Source: Halorussus caseinilyticus | GTDB lineage: Archaea; Halobacteriota; Halobacteria; Halobacteriales; Haladaptataceae | Length of the DNA: 64,000 nt | Assembly (NCBI RefSeq): GCF_029338395.1 | Contig: NZ_CP119809.1 | Coordinates: 2,108,001-2,172,000, forward strand | Reading direction: 5' to 3' | In this document: piece by piece, positions 1 through 8,873 of the stretch | Numbering within the stretch: position 1 is the stretch's first letter | How the letters are laid out: every line of letters starts with the position of its first letter | Made by a program: the position numbers and the translations under genes | The notes under the pieces: generated by a model | What the model was told of the DNA's origin: nothing | The model's database searches: none | Seen by the model: only the letters and a program-made list of their open reading frames with translations

Positions 1-567
1 CTGATGCGGGCCGGGTTGGACGTGGCCGCCGAGTACGTCGCGGACGGCGACCCCGCCGAGTCGGACGAACCCGTCGGACCCGGCGAGGCCGTCGCGCTCA
101 AGACCGGCCGCCCGCACTACGACACCGCCGACGCGGTGTGGGAGGCGTCGAACGCGGTCCTCCGGCACGGTCTCGAACTCGGCGCGGAAAACGACTGCGC
201 GGTCCAACTCCACACCGAGGCCAGCGAGGACCTGACCGACATCGCGGGGTGGGCGGAGGACGCGGGACTCGACCCCGAACGCGTCGTCAAGCACTACGCT
301 GGCGGCCGACTCGCCGGGCCGACCCCGAGCGTGATGAGCGAGAAAGACCGCCTCGAACTCGCGGCCGAATGTGGCGACCCCTTCCTGATGGAGACCGACT
401 TCGTGGACGACCCCGACCGACCCGGCGCGGTCATGGGACCCAAGACCGTCCCCCGGCGCGTCCGGTGGATGCGCGAGTCGGGTTACGACGACGCGATTCA
501 CAACGCCCACGTCGAGACTCCCCGGCGGGTGTACGGACTCGACACCGAGGCGACCCTCCGGCGATAG
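1..567 (+). CDS. TatD-related metal-dependent hydrolase, 5' truncated by window edge
   Basis: The reading frame is already open at base 1, so only the C-terminal 188 or so residues are seen. The protein resembles archaeal TatD-like amidohydrolases (TIM-barrel metal hydrolases). Visible hallmarks are a strand ending in VQLHTE (metal-ligand type His-x-Glu), a later VVKHYAG strand carrying another His, and a MMETD-like strand reading LMETDFVDD that would supply the catalytic Asp. The C-terminus HNAHVETPRRVYGL is the usual helix of this family. The substrate is unknown; TatD relatives act as nucleases or deaminase-like hydrolases. It is transcribed in the same direction as the next gene, 111 bases downstream. 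Confidence 0.7.
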   Translation: MMRAGLDVAAEYVADGDPAESDEPVGPGEAVALKTGRPHYDTADAVWEASNAVLRHGLELGAENDCAVQLHTEASEDLTDIAGWAEDAGLDPERVVKHYAGGRLAGPTPSVMSEKDRLELAAECGDPFLMETDFVDDPDRPGAVMGPKTVPRRVRWMRESGYDDAIHNAHVETPRRVYGLDTEATLRR

Positions 568-678
568 CCGAACCTCTCGGCGTCCCCGTGTCGTCCCGCC
601 AGCGAGTCCGAGACGGCGGTTTTCGCCGAGGAAAGCCGCCTCGCAGGATTTATGAAGCGCGCAACACTCCGAAGAGAC

Positions 679-1269
679 ATGAGCGCGCCTCCGGAGGAAT
701 TCTACTCCGACGAACGCTGGCAGAACTGGCTCGACCGCATCCGCGAGGAAGACATCGACCCCGAGGACGAGGATTCCGCCCGTCTCCTCCTCAACTTGCA
801 GGACGACGTGGCAATCGCCGTCGCCAAAATCGTCACCGCCTACGACGACGGTGACATCGACGAGGAGGAGGCGACGGACGAACTCACCGACATCCGGGAG
901 GTCGTTCTCGACGAGGTTTCGTTCGAGAACGACGACAAGGCCATGCTCATCGACGGCGTTCAGACGAGTCTCGTCTGCGTCTTCTACGCGGCCGAGCAGT
1001 ACGTCGCCGAGGGCGCGGCGGACGAGGCCGCAGTCGAGGAGTACGTTCTGGAGGCGGGCCGCGCTGAGGAGGCCGAGGACCTCGATTCGGCGCTCGGACT
1101 GGTCGCGGCCGGTGGAACCCGCATCATCGACGGCGAGGAACTCGACATGTCGGTCACGGAGGAACTCGAGTACGGTCTCGTCACCGAGTGGGTCAACGGA
1201 CTCGACAGTCTCCAGAGTGCGATGAGCGACCCCGAAGTGGTCGAAGAGGAAGACGAAGCCGACGAGTAG
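679..1269 (+). CDS. DUF2150 family protein
   Basis: An acidic 196-residue soluble protein that I recognise as the haloarchaeal/methanogen DUF2150 family, whose function is unknown. It opens MSAPPEEFYS with WQNWLDRI soon after, which is typical of the family, and ends in a Glu/Asp-rich tail. An in-frame ATG at 652 would add nine residues, but a TATA-like TTTATG sits at about 648-653, roughly 27 bases before 679, which fits a leaderless transcript starting at 679. No membrane segment or signal peptide is visible. Assignment to the family is by recall of its N-terminal pattern, not by a search. Confidence 0.75.
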   Translation: MSAPPEEFYSDERWQNWLDRIREEDIDPEDEDSARLLLNLQDDVAIAVAKIVTAYDDGDIDEEEATDELTDIREVVLDEVSFENDDKAMLIDGVQTSLVCVFYAAEQYVAEGAADEAAVEEYVLEAGRAEEAEDLDSALGLVAAGGTRIIDGEELDMSVTEELEYGLVTEWVNGLDSLQSAMSDPEVVEEEDEADE

Positions 1270-1317
1270 GACCGACAGGCGCTACGTTTAACTGCTATCC
1301 CTGAAAGAAACCGAGTA

Positions 1318-3084
1318 GTGCGACTGCGAACCGACGACCGAGGCGTGACGGTCCAAATCGGGACGGTACTGCTATTTGCGGTACTCATCGTCCTGCTCTC
1401 GACGTATCAGGCCTCGGTCGTCCCCCAACAGAACGAGCAGGTGGAGTTCAACCACAACCAGCAGGTCCAGAGCCAACTGCAGGACCTCCGGGACGAACTC
1501 CTCCGGACCGCCGTCACCGGGAGCGACGGGTCGTCGTCGGTCGCCCTCGGCACCCAGTACCCCGTCCGTGCGTTCTTCGTCAACCCCGCGCCGCCGTCGG
1601 GGACCCTACGGACGACCCCGCCCGCGAGGGTCGAACTCGGCAACGCGGAGGCCGTCGGCGAGACCGGCGACTACTGGAACGGCGACACCCGCAGATTCCG
1701 GACTCGCGGCGTGACCTACGACCCGACCTATCACGTCTATCAGAACCCGCCGACGACGGTCTACCGGAACGGCGTCCTCTACAACCGGTTCGACAGCGCC
1801 GACCGGGTGGTCGCGGGCCAGCGACTCGTGCAGGGAAACGCTATCTCGCTGGTCGCGGTGAACGGGAGTCTCTCGAAGTCGAGTAGCGCGACCGCCTCCG
1901 TGAACATCCGGGCGGTCAGCGCCGCGACCCGGACCGTGACCGTCCGCAACGAGGTTCCGGGCGACGAGGTTACGCTGGTCGTTCCGACCAACCTGACCGC
2001 GACCAAGTGGGAGGACCTGCTCGAAAGCGAACTCGACCCCGCGGGAACGAGTAGCGACGACCACGTTTCGGCGGTCCAACCCGTCGCGGGACGGGACGCG
2101 GTTCGCATCCTGCTGGAACCCGGCGTCTACGAGTTACGACTGGCGAAGGTCGGCGTCGGAACCGACGTGAGCGGAGTCGAACCCCACTACGCCACCGACG
2201 TTCGCGGCGACAACGCCAGCGTCCCCGAGGGCGGCACCCGGAAACTCGTCGTGGAGGTCCGGGACCGGTACAACAATCCGGTGTCGGGCGCGCGGGTAAA
2301 CCTCTCGCTGAACGCCAGCGAACCCAACGACCCCGACGACGCACTCGTCCACCGCGGTACGTCCGCAGACTCGTTTTCGGACCTCCGGACCGACTCGGAG
2401 GGCCGAGTCGCGGTCCAGTTCGCGGCGGGCGAGTTCGACGGGGACACCCGCGAGGAGAGCGTGAACGTGAGCATCGCGGACGTGCCGAACGGCGATTTCA
2501 ACGTCGAAGCGAAAGAGAACGTCACCTTCGACCTACAGGTCTACAGTCTCGACGGGGGGACCCCGGACCCGGACCCGGACCCGGACCCGGACCCGGACCC
2601 GAAGGGCCTCTCGAAGGACGGCACCGCGACTGCGACCGACGTGGACGGCGACGGGACGCCCGCGGGCGTGACCTTCGACGTGAGGAACGACTACGACCAG
2701 CAGGTGACTATCACCGACGTTCGAGTTGACCCCCAACAGGGCCGGATAAAGCGACTGAGCGACCCCTCGTCGGGAGAGGGCAAGTGGGAGAGCGAGGTGT
2801 ACGTCGAGGCCGACGTGCGCAACGGCGTCCACGACACGCCCGACGGTTCCGACCTCCCCCGGACGTTCGACATGGACCGGTTCTGGTGGCGGACCACCCA
2901 GTCGGTCGAACCGGTGCTGTCGGGCGGGAGCACCGCGACGTTCTACCTCCACCAGTTCCGCGAGAACCCCGGCGAGCGCCAGTCGGACGTGACCGGCAGT
3001 CCGGTCGACATCCAGTTCACCTATCGGCTCGCCAACGGGACCACCGGCACCGACAGCACGACGGTGACGCCGACCGGCGCGTAG
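1318..3084 (+). CDS. Pilin-like anchored surface protein with Pro-Asp linker
   Basis: 588 residues starting at GTG; a TATA-like CGTTTAAC lies about 30 bases upstream. Residues 1-12 are polar (RTDDRGVTVQIGT) and are followed by a hydrophobic stretch of about 18 residues, the arrangement of archaeal type IV pilin N-termini (pre-pilin signal then helix). The rest is extracellular in character: Asn-glycosylation sequons, an Ig-like/Big-1 type domain around 310-400 (RDRYNNPVSGARVNLSL), then a PD dipeptide linker at about 418-430 encoded by CCGGAC hexamers, and a C-terminal beta domain. Probably a cell-surface protein displayed by its N-terminal helix. Family-level function unknown; no partner pilus genes are adjacent. 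Confidence 0.6.
   Translation: MRLRTDDRGVTVQIGTVLLFAVLIVLLSTYQASVVPQQNEQVEFNHNQQVQSQLQDLRDELLRTAVTGSDGSSSVALGTQYPVRAFFVNPAPPSGTLRTTPPARVELGNAEAVGETGDYWNGDTRRFRTRGVTYDPTYHVYQNPPTTVYRNGVLYNRFDSADRVVAGQRLVQGNAISLVAVNGSLSKSSSATASVNIRAVSAATRTVTVRNEVPGDEVTLVVPTNLTATKWEDLLESELDPAGTSSDDHVSAVQPVAGRDAVRILLEPGVYELRLAKVGVGTDVSGVEPHYATDVRGDNASVPEGGTRKLVVEVRDRYNNPVSGARVNLSLNASEPNDPDDALVHRGTSADSFSDLRTDSEGRVAVQFAAGEFDGDTREESVNVSIADVPNGDFNVEAKENVTFDLQVYSLDGGTPDPDPDPDPDPDPKGLSKDGTATATDVDGDGTPAGVTFDVRNDYDQQVTITDVRVDPQQGRIKRLSDPSSGEGKWESEVYVEADVRNGVHDTPDGSDLPRTFDMDRFWWRTTQSVEPVLSGGSTATFYLHQFRENPGERQSDVTGSPVDIQFTYRLANGTTGTDSTTVTPTGA
2563..2603 (+). repeat. CCGGAC hexamer run encoding a Pro-Asp linker
   Basis: About six back-to-back CCGGAC units inside the surface-protein gene encode alternating Pro-Asp. 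Such a run is prone to slippage in steps of two residues, so linker length may differ between strains. Confidence 0.85.
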
Positions 3085-3115
3085 TTCGACGAACGTCGAA
3101 ACAGTCATCGACAAA

Positions 3116-3142
3116 ATCTTATAGCCGGTCGCCGGAGGTGAA
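3116..3142 (+). promoter_or_regulatory. TATA-like box and Shine-Dalgarno of HMG-CoA synthase
   Basis: ATCTTATA at about 3116-3123 is followed by GGAGGTG at 3134-3140, six bases ahead of the ATG at 3146. The ribosome binding site fixes this start. If transcription begins about 25 bases after the TATA-like box, the leader would be very short, so the true promoter may lie slightly upstream. Confidence 0.5.
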
Positions 3143-3145
3143 GAT

Positions 3146-4483
3146 ATGACAGCCGTCGGTATCGACGCCATCGAAATCTGGACCGGGAAGCTCAAGCTAG
3201 ACCTCGCGGAGACGTTCGCGCCCGAGAAGGGCGAGGACCCCGAGAAGTACACCAAAGGACTCGGCCTGCACGCGAGTTCGTTCCCGGACGCCCACGAGGA
3301 CATCGTGACGATGGGCGCGAACGCGGCCAAGCGCCTGATGGACCGCAAGGACCTCACGCCCGACGACATCGGCCGCATCGACGTGGCCACCGAGTCGGCG
3401 TTCGACAACTCCAAACCGGTCTCGACCTACATCGCGGGCTGTCTCGAACAGGTGTACGACGGCGACTTCCACCACGCCAACAAGGGCGAACGCAAGTTCG
3501 CCTGCATCGCTGGCACCCAGAGTCTGGACGACGCCTACAACTGGATAAAGGCCGGACGCAACCGCGGCCGGTCGGCGCTCGTCGTCGCCACCGACACCGC
3601 CCTCTACGCCCGCGGCGACCCCGGCGAAGCGACGCAGGGCGCGGGCGCAGTCGCCATGCTCATCTCCGAGGACCCGAATCTAGTGGAACTCTCGGCCGAA
3701 CAGGGTTACGGGAGCGCCGACGAGACGGACTTCCTCAAGCCCAACCAGCAGTTCCCGAGCGTGGACGGCAAGCGCTCGATGCAGGTGTACCTCGCCCGGA
3801 TGCGCGAGGCGCTTGAGGACTACGAGTCGGTCGCGGGTGCCTCCCACCCCGACGACTTCGCGTACATCCCGTTCCACACGCCGTTCCCCGGCATGGTCCG
3901 AAAGGCCGCGGTGCTGGCCTATCGGCACATGATTCGAGATACGCCCGTCGAGGAGGAACTCGCCGAGGAAATCGGCTTCCAACCGCGCGAGGAGGACTTC
4001 GAGGACCGCGAAGCATACGAGGAGGCCATCCGCGACCACATGGACGACCTGAAATCGACCGAGGCGTACCGCGACTGGTACGACGCCACCGTCGAACCGA
4101 CGCTCTCGCTCTCCCGACAGGTGGGTAACTGGTACACCGGGTCGGTCCACATCGCCCGCGCCGCCGCACTCAAGGAGGCCGCCGAGCAGGACATCGACCT
4201 CGCGGGCGAGAAACTCGGCGTCGGTTCCTACGGCTCCGGCGCACAGGCCGAAATTCACGCCGAGACGGTTCGAGACGGCTGGAAAGGCGAAATCGAGGCG
4301 CTCGACATCGACGAGCAAAACGACGCCCGCTACGACCTCTCGTTCGCCGAGTACGAGAACGTCCACGACCGGCACAACCACGACAAGACCATCGAGATGG
4401 AGGACTTCACCGTGCCGGACGGCGAGTTCGTCTTCACCGGTCGCGGCCGGATGAACGAGCGGATGTACGACTACGTGGAGTAG
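3146..4483 (+). CDS. hmgB: Hydroxymethylglutaryl-CoA synthase
   Basis: 445 residues, typical for haloarchaeal HMG-CoA synthase, a cytoplasmic thiolase-fold enzyme that condenses acetoacetyl-CoA with acetyl-CoA to HMG-CoA for the mevalonate route to archaeal isoprenoid lipids. The catalytic triad can be read: Glu83 in ATESAFD, nucleophile Cys120 in FACIAGTQ, and His244 in IPFHTPFPGM. A strong Shine-Dalgarno precedes the ATG. The neighbours (surface protein upstream, convergent protease downstream) are not pathway genes, so it is probably transcribed alone. HMG-CoA reductase is not in this window. Assignment is firm from length plus all three catalytic motifs. Confidence 0.95.
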   Translation: MTAVGIDAIEIWTGKLKLDLAETFAPEKGEDPEKYTKGLGLHASSFPDAHEDIVTMGANAAKRLMDRKDLTPDDIGRIDVATESAFDNSKPVSTYIAGCLEQVYDGDFHHANKGERKFACIAGTQSLDDAYNWIKAGRNRGRSALVVATDTALYARGDPGEATQGAGAVAMLISEDPNLVELSAEQGYGSADETDFLKPNQQFPSVDGKRSMQVYLARMREALEDYESVAGASHPDDFAYIPFHTPFPGMVRKAAVLAYRHMIRDTPVEEELAEEIGFQPREEDFEDREAYEEAIRDHMDDLKSTEAYRDWYDATVEPTLSLSRQVGNWYTGSVHIARAAALKEAAEQDIDLAGEKLGVGSYGSGAQAEIHAETVRDGWKGEIEALDIDEQNDARYDLSFAEYENVHDRHNHDKTIEMEDFTVPDGEFVFTGRGRMNERMYDYVE

Positions 4484-4508
4484 TCCGCCCTCCCCTTCGG
4501 TCGCGGTC

Positions 4509-7019
4509 CTACTCTTCGGTCGGTCCGTACGCTCGGTGCTGGAGCGTGCTGTCCGTACCGACCGCGAAGGCGTCGAGTCGGTCGGGGGTGCGCGACACCG
4601 CGGCCGGGGCGGTAATCGACACCCCGCCGAGGTCCTCCCAGTCGTCCCACGACCCGTCCCACGAGCGACCGTACAGTCGGTTGTCGGTGCCGACGGCGAA
4701 GACATCGAGGGTGCCCTCCGACCGCGAAGTCGCCGCCGGACCGCGGACGAAGGGTCCGCCGAGGCTCTCCCACCCTCTCCAACTGCTCCCGTCCCACCAC
4801 TTGTGATAGAGGTGGTTGTCGGTGCCGAGGACGAACACGTCGAGGCTGTCCTCGCCCCACGCTGTCGCGGCGGGTTCGGAGTTGCAGGGTCCGCCGAGAC
4901 TCTCCCAACTCCCCCACCCGTCGGCGTCTCTCGTCTTGTGGCGAAGCTGATTGTCGAACCCGACGGTGAACACGTCGAGTCGGTCCTCGCCCCACGAAGT
5001 CGCGGCGACCCCCTCAGAGCAGGGGCCGCCGACCCGTTCCCACCCGCGCCACTCGTCGCCGTCCCACCACGTCCGAAAGAGGTGATTGTCGGTGCCGAGG
5101 ACGAACACGTCGAGGCTGTTCTGGCCGCGGGTCGTCGCGGCGGGTTCGGAGACGCAGGTCCCGCCGAGGCGCTCCCAGTCGTGCCACCCGTCGGTGTCCC
5201 ACGCCCGGCGGTAGAGTTCGGCGTCCGGACCCACGGTGAACGCGTCCACGCGTTCGGCGCTCCACGACGCGACCCCGACCCCGTGGAGACAGGTGCCGCC
5301 GAGGTCCTCCCAGTCGCCCCACCGGGACTCGGCGCGCGACTCGAAGGCCTTCTCACCGTCTACGATTCCCGCCCCCGAGTGGATGTCGAACCCCTCGGGA
5401 CCGATGTCGGTGGCGGTCCGCTTCAGGCGGTCTTTCAGGTCGCTCTGGGTCGTGGAGGGGTCGGCCTGCTTCAACAGCGTCACCAACCCGGCCGCGACCG
5501 GCGTGGCCGCCGAGGTTCCGCTGTCTGCGCTCTCTTTGTACCCTTTGAAGTGCGTCACCGAGCAGAAGTCGGGCTTGTCCTCGGCGAGCGAGGCCGGTCC
5601 CTGACTGCTGTAGCCGACGAACTGGCCTTCGATGTTGACGCCGCCGACGGTCATCACCGCGCCGTGGCCGTTGGCACCCCAGATGCTCCCGCCGGGACCG
5701 GTGGACCCGCACCGCGAGTCCGACCACGAACACCCGTCGCCGCAGTTTCCGGCGGCGAACAGCACGAGGATGCCCTCGTCGATTGCCTCCACGATTTTGC
5801 GCGTGACCTGATGGTCGGGGTCCTCGGCGTAACTCGGCGCGAGCGACTTCCGGTAGATGCCGTTGCTCAGCGTGAGGACGTGGGGCGTGCCGTCCTCCCG
5901 GTGTTTGCGGATGGCCCAGTCCACGCCGTGGAACAGCCGCGAGAGGTACGCTTTCGTGCCGCCGGTCCGCGATGCGACCCTGATGTCGTACAACTCCGCC
6001 TTCGGCGCGATGCCGAGTACGTCCGTCGCGCACATGTTGCCGTGGCGGTCCCAGAGCGCGGTGGTCCCCCAGTCGTCCTCGGGCCACCCGCCGACAACTC
6101 GGGGAATCTCGCCGTTCGAGGTCTGGCCGGTGGCCGTGATACCGCCGTCCACGACGCCGACCACCATCTCCTCGCCCTCGTATCCGGCGTCCCAGAGGCG
6201 TTTGGCGCCGACGTACTCGGCCACCTCGTCGAGGGTGCCCTTCGCCTCGCTCGGCGAGCAGTCGCAGGGCGGAATCGGACAGACGCCGAGCGCTTGCCCC
6301 GTCTCGACCGGAAGTTCGCGCGCCTCGGCCCCCTCGGTCCGCGCGTCGGCGGTCGCCGACGCGCGGGGCGACTCCGAAGTTCGCCCCGACTCCGTGGTCC
6401 GGGCCTCGGCGACCGGCGCGGGTCGGACCCGACGCGAGGAGTCGCCCGCGCGTCGGGACCTGTCGGCGCGTCGTCCGGGGTGACCCGACGACTCCCCGCG
6501 GTCTCTCGTGCGGTCGAACGGTTCGATAGCCGCGGCGTCCTCGTCTACGCGGACGATGCCGGACTGGTCTTCGAGGTCGGCTATCTTGTCGCGCCGGACC
6601 GTCCCGAACACAGTGACCGTCCGACTCGGGCCTCGCTCGTCCGCGCTGGCGTCGGACGGCGGCACGCGGTTGACCCGCGGTTGAAACTCCCTGTCGATTT
6701 CGAACTCCTCTACGTCGATGTTCTCGGCGCGTTCGAGCGCGGTCTCTTCGAGTGCCTCATCGTCCATCGCCTCCATCCGGGCGTCTTCGACCGCCATCTC
6801 CACGAGGATACCGACGCGTTCGCGCTCGGAGTCGCCGCGTTCGACGGTCCCCTCGGGCATACTGCTCTCGGTCGGTGCTTGCTCGCCGGTGCCTTCCATC
6901 TCGCCGCCCGGCATCGAGCCGCTCCCGGACCCGCCGCCCTCGGTCATCCCCCCGCCGGGCATCTCGCCGTCCGGTTGGTCGGACGGGTCGTCGCTCGCGT
7001 CGTCGTTGTCCCCCACCAT
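4509..7019 (-). CDS. Subtilisin-like serine protease with C-terminal lectin-type propeller
   Basis: 836 residues. The S8 catalytic triad is complete: Asp291 in VVGVVDGG, His326 in DRHGNMCA and Ser503 in GTSAATPVAAG, with the oxyanion Asn near LFAAGN at about 425. Residues 1-240 form a very acidic, Gly/Met-rich prodomain-like region without an obvious Sec or Tat signal. Residues about 565-830 hold roughly five copies of a 50-residue motif (DVFVLGTDNHLY, W-DG-W, W-LGG), resembling the fucose-lectin/PLL-type beta-propeller. Ten or so cysteines in the catalytic region suggest disulfides. A TATA-like box (complement of 7041-7050) sits about 25 bases upstream. Likely exported or surface-associated; target unknown. 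Confidence 0.85.
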   Translation of the reverse strand: MVGDNDDASDDPSDQPDGEMPGGGMTEGGGSGSGSMPGGEMEGTGEQAPTESSMPEGTVERGDSERERVGILVEMAVEDARMEAMDDEALEETALERAENIDVEEFEIDREFQPRVNRVPPSDASADERGPSRTVTVFGTVRRDKIADLEDQSGIVRVDEDAAAIEPFDRTRDRGESSGHPGRRADRSRRAGDSSRRVRPAPVAEARTTESGRTSESPRASATADARTEGAEARELPVETGQALGVCPIPPCDCSPSEAKGTLDEVAEYVGAKRLWDAGYEGEEMVVGVVDGGITATGQTSNGEIPRVVGGWPEDDWGTTALWDRHGNMCATDVLGIAPKAELYDIRVASRTGGTKAYLSRLFHGVDWAIRKHREDGTPHVLTLSNGIYRKSLAPSYAEDPDHQVTRKIVEAIDEGILVLFAAGNCGDGCSWSDSRCGSTGPGGSIWGANGHGAVMTVGGVNIEGQFVGYSSQGPASLAEDKPDFCSVTHFKGYKESADSGTSAATPVAAGLVTLLKQADPSTTQSDLKDRLKRTATDIGPEGFDIHSGAGIVDGEKAFESRAESRWGDWEDLGGTCLHGVGVASWSAERVDAFTVGPDAELYRRAWDTDGWHDWERLGGTCVSEPAATTRGQNSLDVFVLGTDNHLFRTWWDGDEWRGWERVGGPCSEGVAATSWGEDRLDVFTVGFDNQLRHKTRDADGWGSWESLGGPCNSEPAATAWGEDSLDVFVLGTDNHLYHKWWDGSSWRGWESLGGPFVRGPAATSRSEGTLDVFAVGTDNRLYGRSWDGSWDDWEDLGGVSITAPAAVSRTPDRLDAFAVGTDSTLQHRAYGPTEE

Positions 7020-7040
7020 GCCCGACGCTACTCCGAGTAC

Positions 7041-7050
7041 GAAAATAAAG
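7041..7050 (-). promoter_or_regulatory. TATA-like box of the subtilase gene
   Basis: CTTTATTTTC on the minus strand lies about 22-31 bases upstream of the start codon at 7019, the spacing expected for a leaderless haloarchaeal transcript. Confidence 0.5.
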
Positions 7051-7235
7051 GACGACTACCGTTCATCAAACGAAGGGTGCCGTGTCTCGATTGCGAGCGC
7101 ACACGTCGGAACCGACCGCGTGGAGAAGGGGGACCCGACCGAGGGCAGTAGGAACCGACGGACCAACGACCCGAGGGCGCGCGACCGGCAAGCACCCGTT
7201 GAATCGGCGCAACGAAGGGTACGGCGACTCCCGGA

Positions 7236-7949
7236 TTACGGGAACTCCCGAAGCGCGTGCAACACGTCGTCTATCGGTTCGTTCGTCACCGCGAGCGAGA
7301 ACCCGTCGAGGCGGGCCATCTTGGACGCGTGTTCCCAGAGGTCCTCGCGGTCGAGTCCGTGGAGGACCACCGCGTTCGGCGTGGGGTTGACCACGCGCAT
7401 CGCCACGAGCGGCGACTCGCCGCGGGTGACGTTGGTGAACATCAGCGCCCTGCTCGTACTCTGGCCGTAGAGCCGATAGAACTCCTCGCTGGAGAGTCTG
7501 GTGATGGCCTCGATGCTGTCGATGACGGTGTGGCCGGTGACGTGGTGCTGGTCGCCGCCCGCGAGTTCGGTCGCGCCCACCGCGTCGTAGAATCGGTCGA
7601 GCGCGACGGTGGTGGGGTACTCCCGGAGGTCGTTCACGATGTCGCTCTCGAACCCGGCCGAGAGGACCCGGGCGTACTGGCGGATTCGGTCGCCGCCCCG
7701 TCGCTCGTCGATGTCCAGCAGCGCGTTCACGAGTCGGGAGACGACGCCGATGCCCGGACTCTCGCGGCGGCCGCTCTCGTAGTCGCTGACGACCGACGAC
7801 GACACGTCGAGGTGGTCGGCGAGGTCGGTCTGGGAGACGCCGAAGTCGGTCCGCCACTTCCGGAGGGTCGCGCCGGGGTCCTCCGACAGCGTTATCTCGC
7901 CCGCGATGCGTTCGGCGAGGTCCTCGCGGGGGTCGGTCGGTTCGGTCAT
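7236..7949 (-). CDS. Xre-type helix-turn-helix transcriptional regulator
   Basis: 237 residues from the ATG at 7949. Residues about 30-85 form a classical HTH_3 domain: LRKWRTDFGVSQTDLADHLDVSSSVVSDYESGRRESPG. The remaining 150 residues are a conserved haloarchaeal C-terminal domain (VVNPTPNAVVLHGL, LWEHASKMARLDGFSLAVTNEP) seen by me only in this type of archaeal Xre regulator; it may sense a ligand. Longer in-frame extensions upstream are low-complexity Arg/Thr-rich and therefore unlikely. The divergent membrane-protein gene at 8056 shares the short intergenic region, so the regulator could act on it. Ligand and target unknown. Confidence 0.8.
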   Translation of the reverse strand: MTEPTDPREDLAERIAGEITLSEDPGATLRKWRTDFGVSQTDLADHLDVSSSVVSDYESGRRESPGIGVVSRLVNALLDIDERRGGDRIRQYARVLSAGFESDIVNDLREYPTTVALDRFYDAVGATELAGGDQHHVTGHTVIDSIEAITRLSSEEFYRLYGQSTSRALMFTNVTRGESPLVAMRVVNPTPNAVVLHGLDREDLWEHASKMARLDGFSLAVTNEPIDDVLHALREFP

Positions 7950-8055
7950 GGTCCTGCGTGCGGGGGTCGGTCGGAAAAGGGTATCGAAGTCGGGGTTCGA
8001 CGTTCGCCGAACACGCCGGGAAACTGATATTGTCCAGCGAGTCGAATGGGTGTGC

Positions 8056-8814
8056 ATGCCATCGACGGTGGTACACGTCGCGCTCGCGGGGTTGGTGGGG
8101 ACGGCGCTTCTCGCCGAACACTTCGACGGGAAAGCGGTGGCGGTGGTGATGGCGGCGACGGCGCTGGTGGACTTCGACGTGTTTCTGGGGTTCTGGATAG
8201 CGGGTGCCCACCGGTCGGCGTTCCACACGCTCCTGTTACCCCTCGCCGCGGGCGGGGTCCTGTGGTGGGACTTCGTGCGGCGCGACCGGTCGCTGGTCCG
8301 CGCGCGGTGGGGTGCGCGCGGCGTCCGAGTCGCGTGGGTCGGCGTCGTCGCCGTCGCGTTCGCGGGTATCGGTCTCGACGCCTTCTTCAACGGCGTGAAC
8401 CTGTTCTACCCGGTCCACGACAGGTTCTACGACCTCTCGGGCAAGGTGTTCTACTCGACCGAAAAGGGATTCGTCCAGACGCTCGTGAGTGTCGATGTCG
8501 AGGCGGTGGCCGACGCCCTCCTGCCTCACGAGGGCGGGAGTTCCGGACCGGCGGGCGGGTCCGGTGGAGGCGCGTCGGCGTCGGGCGGTGCCGGTGGGTC
8601 GGGCGGCGGAGGCGGCGCTGGCGGCGACTCCGCGCCCGCCCCGACGACGGAGAACACCCACTACAGTACCGGCGTGGACCCGCAGAAGGGCGCGGAGGAC
8701 GAGAGCGTCGAACGCCTCTTCCCCATCGCGTACACCGGGGAACGCGCGCTTGTCGCGCTGACTGGCTACTCGGTCGTGGGTCTCCGAGTCTGGATGGAGC
8801 GACGGCGGGAGTGA
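8056..8814 (+). CDS. YdjM/LexA-binding-type predicted membrane hydrolase with Gly-rich linker
   Basis: 252 residues, mostly membrane-spanning. The start MPSTVVHVALAGLVG, the conserved Asp pair in ALVDFDVFLG and the His in HRSAFHTLLLPL match the family of predicted membrane-bound metal-dependent hydrolases (DUF457/YdjM type). Reaction unknown. An unusual Gly/Ser/Ala-rich stretch at residues 159-191 separates the membrane part from a C-terminal helix. A TATA-like CTGATATTG at about 8024-8032 lies close to 27 bases upstream. A second member of the same superfamily is at 53592. The homopolymeric linker could be slippage-prone. Confidence 0.65.
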   Translation: MPSTVVHVALAGLVGTALLAEHFDGKAVAVVMAATALVDFDVFLGFWIAGAHRSAFHTLLLPLAAGGVLWWDFVRRDRSLVRARWGARGVRVAWVGVVAVAFAGIGLDAFFNGVNLFYPVHDRFYDLSGKVFYSTEKGFVQTLVSVDVEAVADALLPHEGGSSGPAGGSGGGASASGGAGGSGGGGGAGGDSAPAPTTENTHYSTGVDPQKGAEDESVERLFPIAYTGERALVALTGYSVVGLRVWMERRRE

Positions 8815-8830
8815 AGGAGTCGAAACGCCG

Positions 8831-8872
8831 GAGAAGGGGGTCTGGTCGGAGAAGGGGGTCTGGTCGGAGAAG
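8831..8872. repeat. 18-bp tandem repeat, 2.3 copies
   Basis: The unit GAGAAGGGGGTCTGGTCG is present at 8831-8848 and 8849-8866 and a third copy starts at 8867. It lies just after the stop codon at 8814 and directly before the terminal inverted repeat of the element at 8874. Confidence 0.9.
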
Positions 8873-8873
8873 C

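Noticed and set aside
2533-3414. Minus-strand 293-residue frame over the surface protein and HMG-CoA synthase start
   Set aside because: Overlaps two well-supported genes and contains a VRVRVRVRV run from the antisense of the Pro-Asp repeat.
4536-7151. 871-codon plus-strand frame opposite the subtilase
   Set aside because: A GC-rich shadow of the minus-strand protease; the minus strand has a complete catalytic triad and repeat motif.
7950-8390. 147-residue N-terminal extension of the Xre regulator
   Set aside because: Thr/Arg/Pro-rich low-complexity antisense to the divergent membrane gene; the MTEPTDP start at 7949 fits the family.
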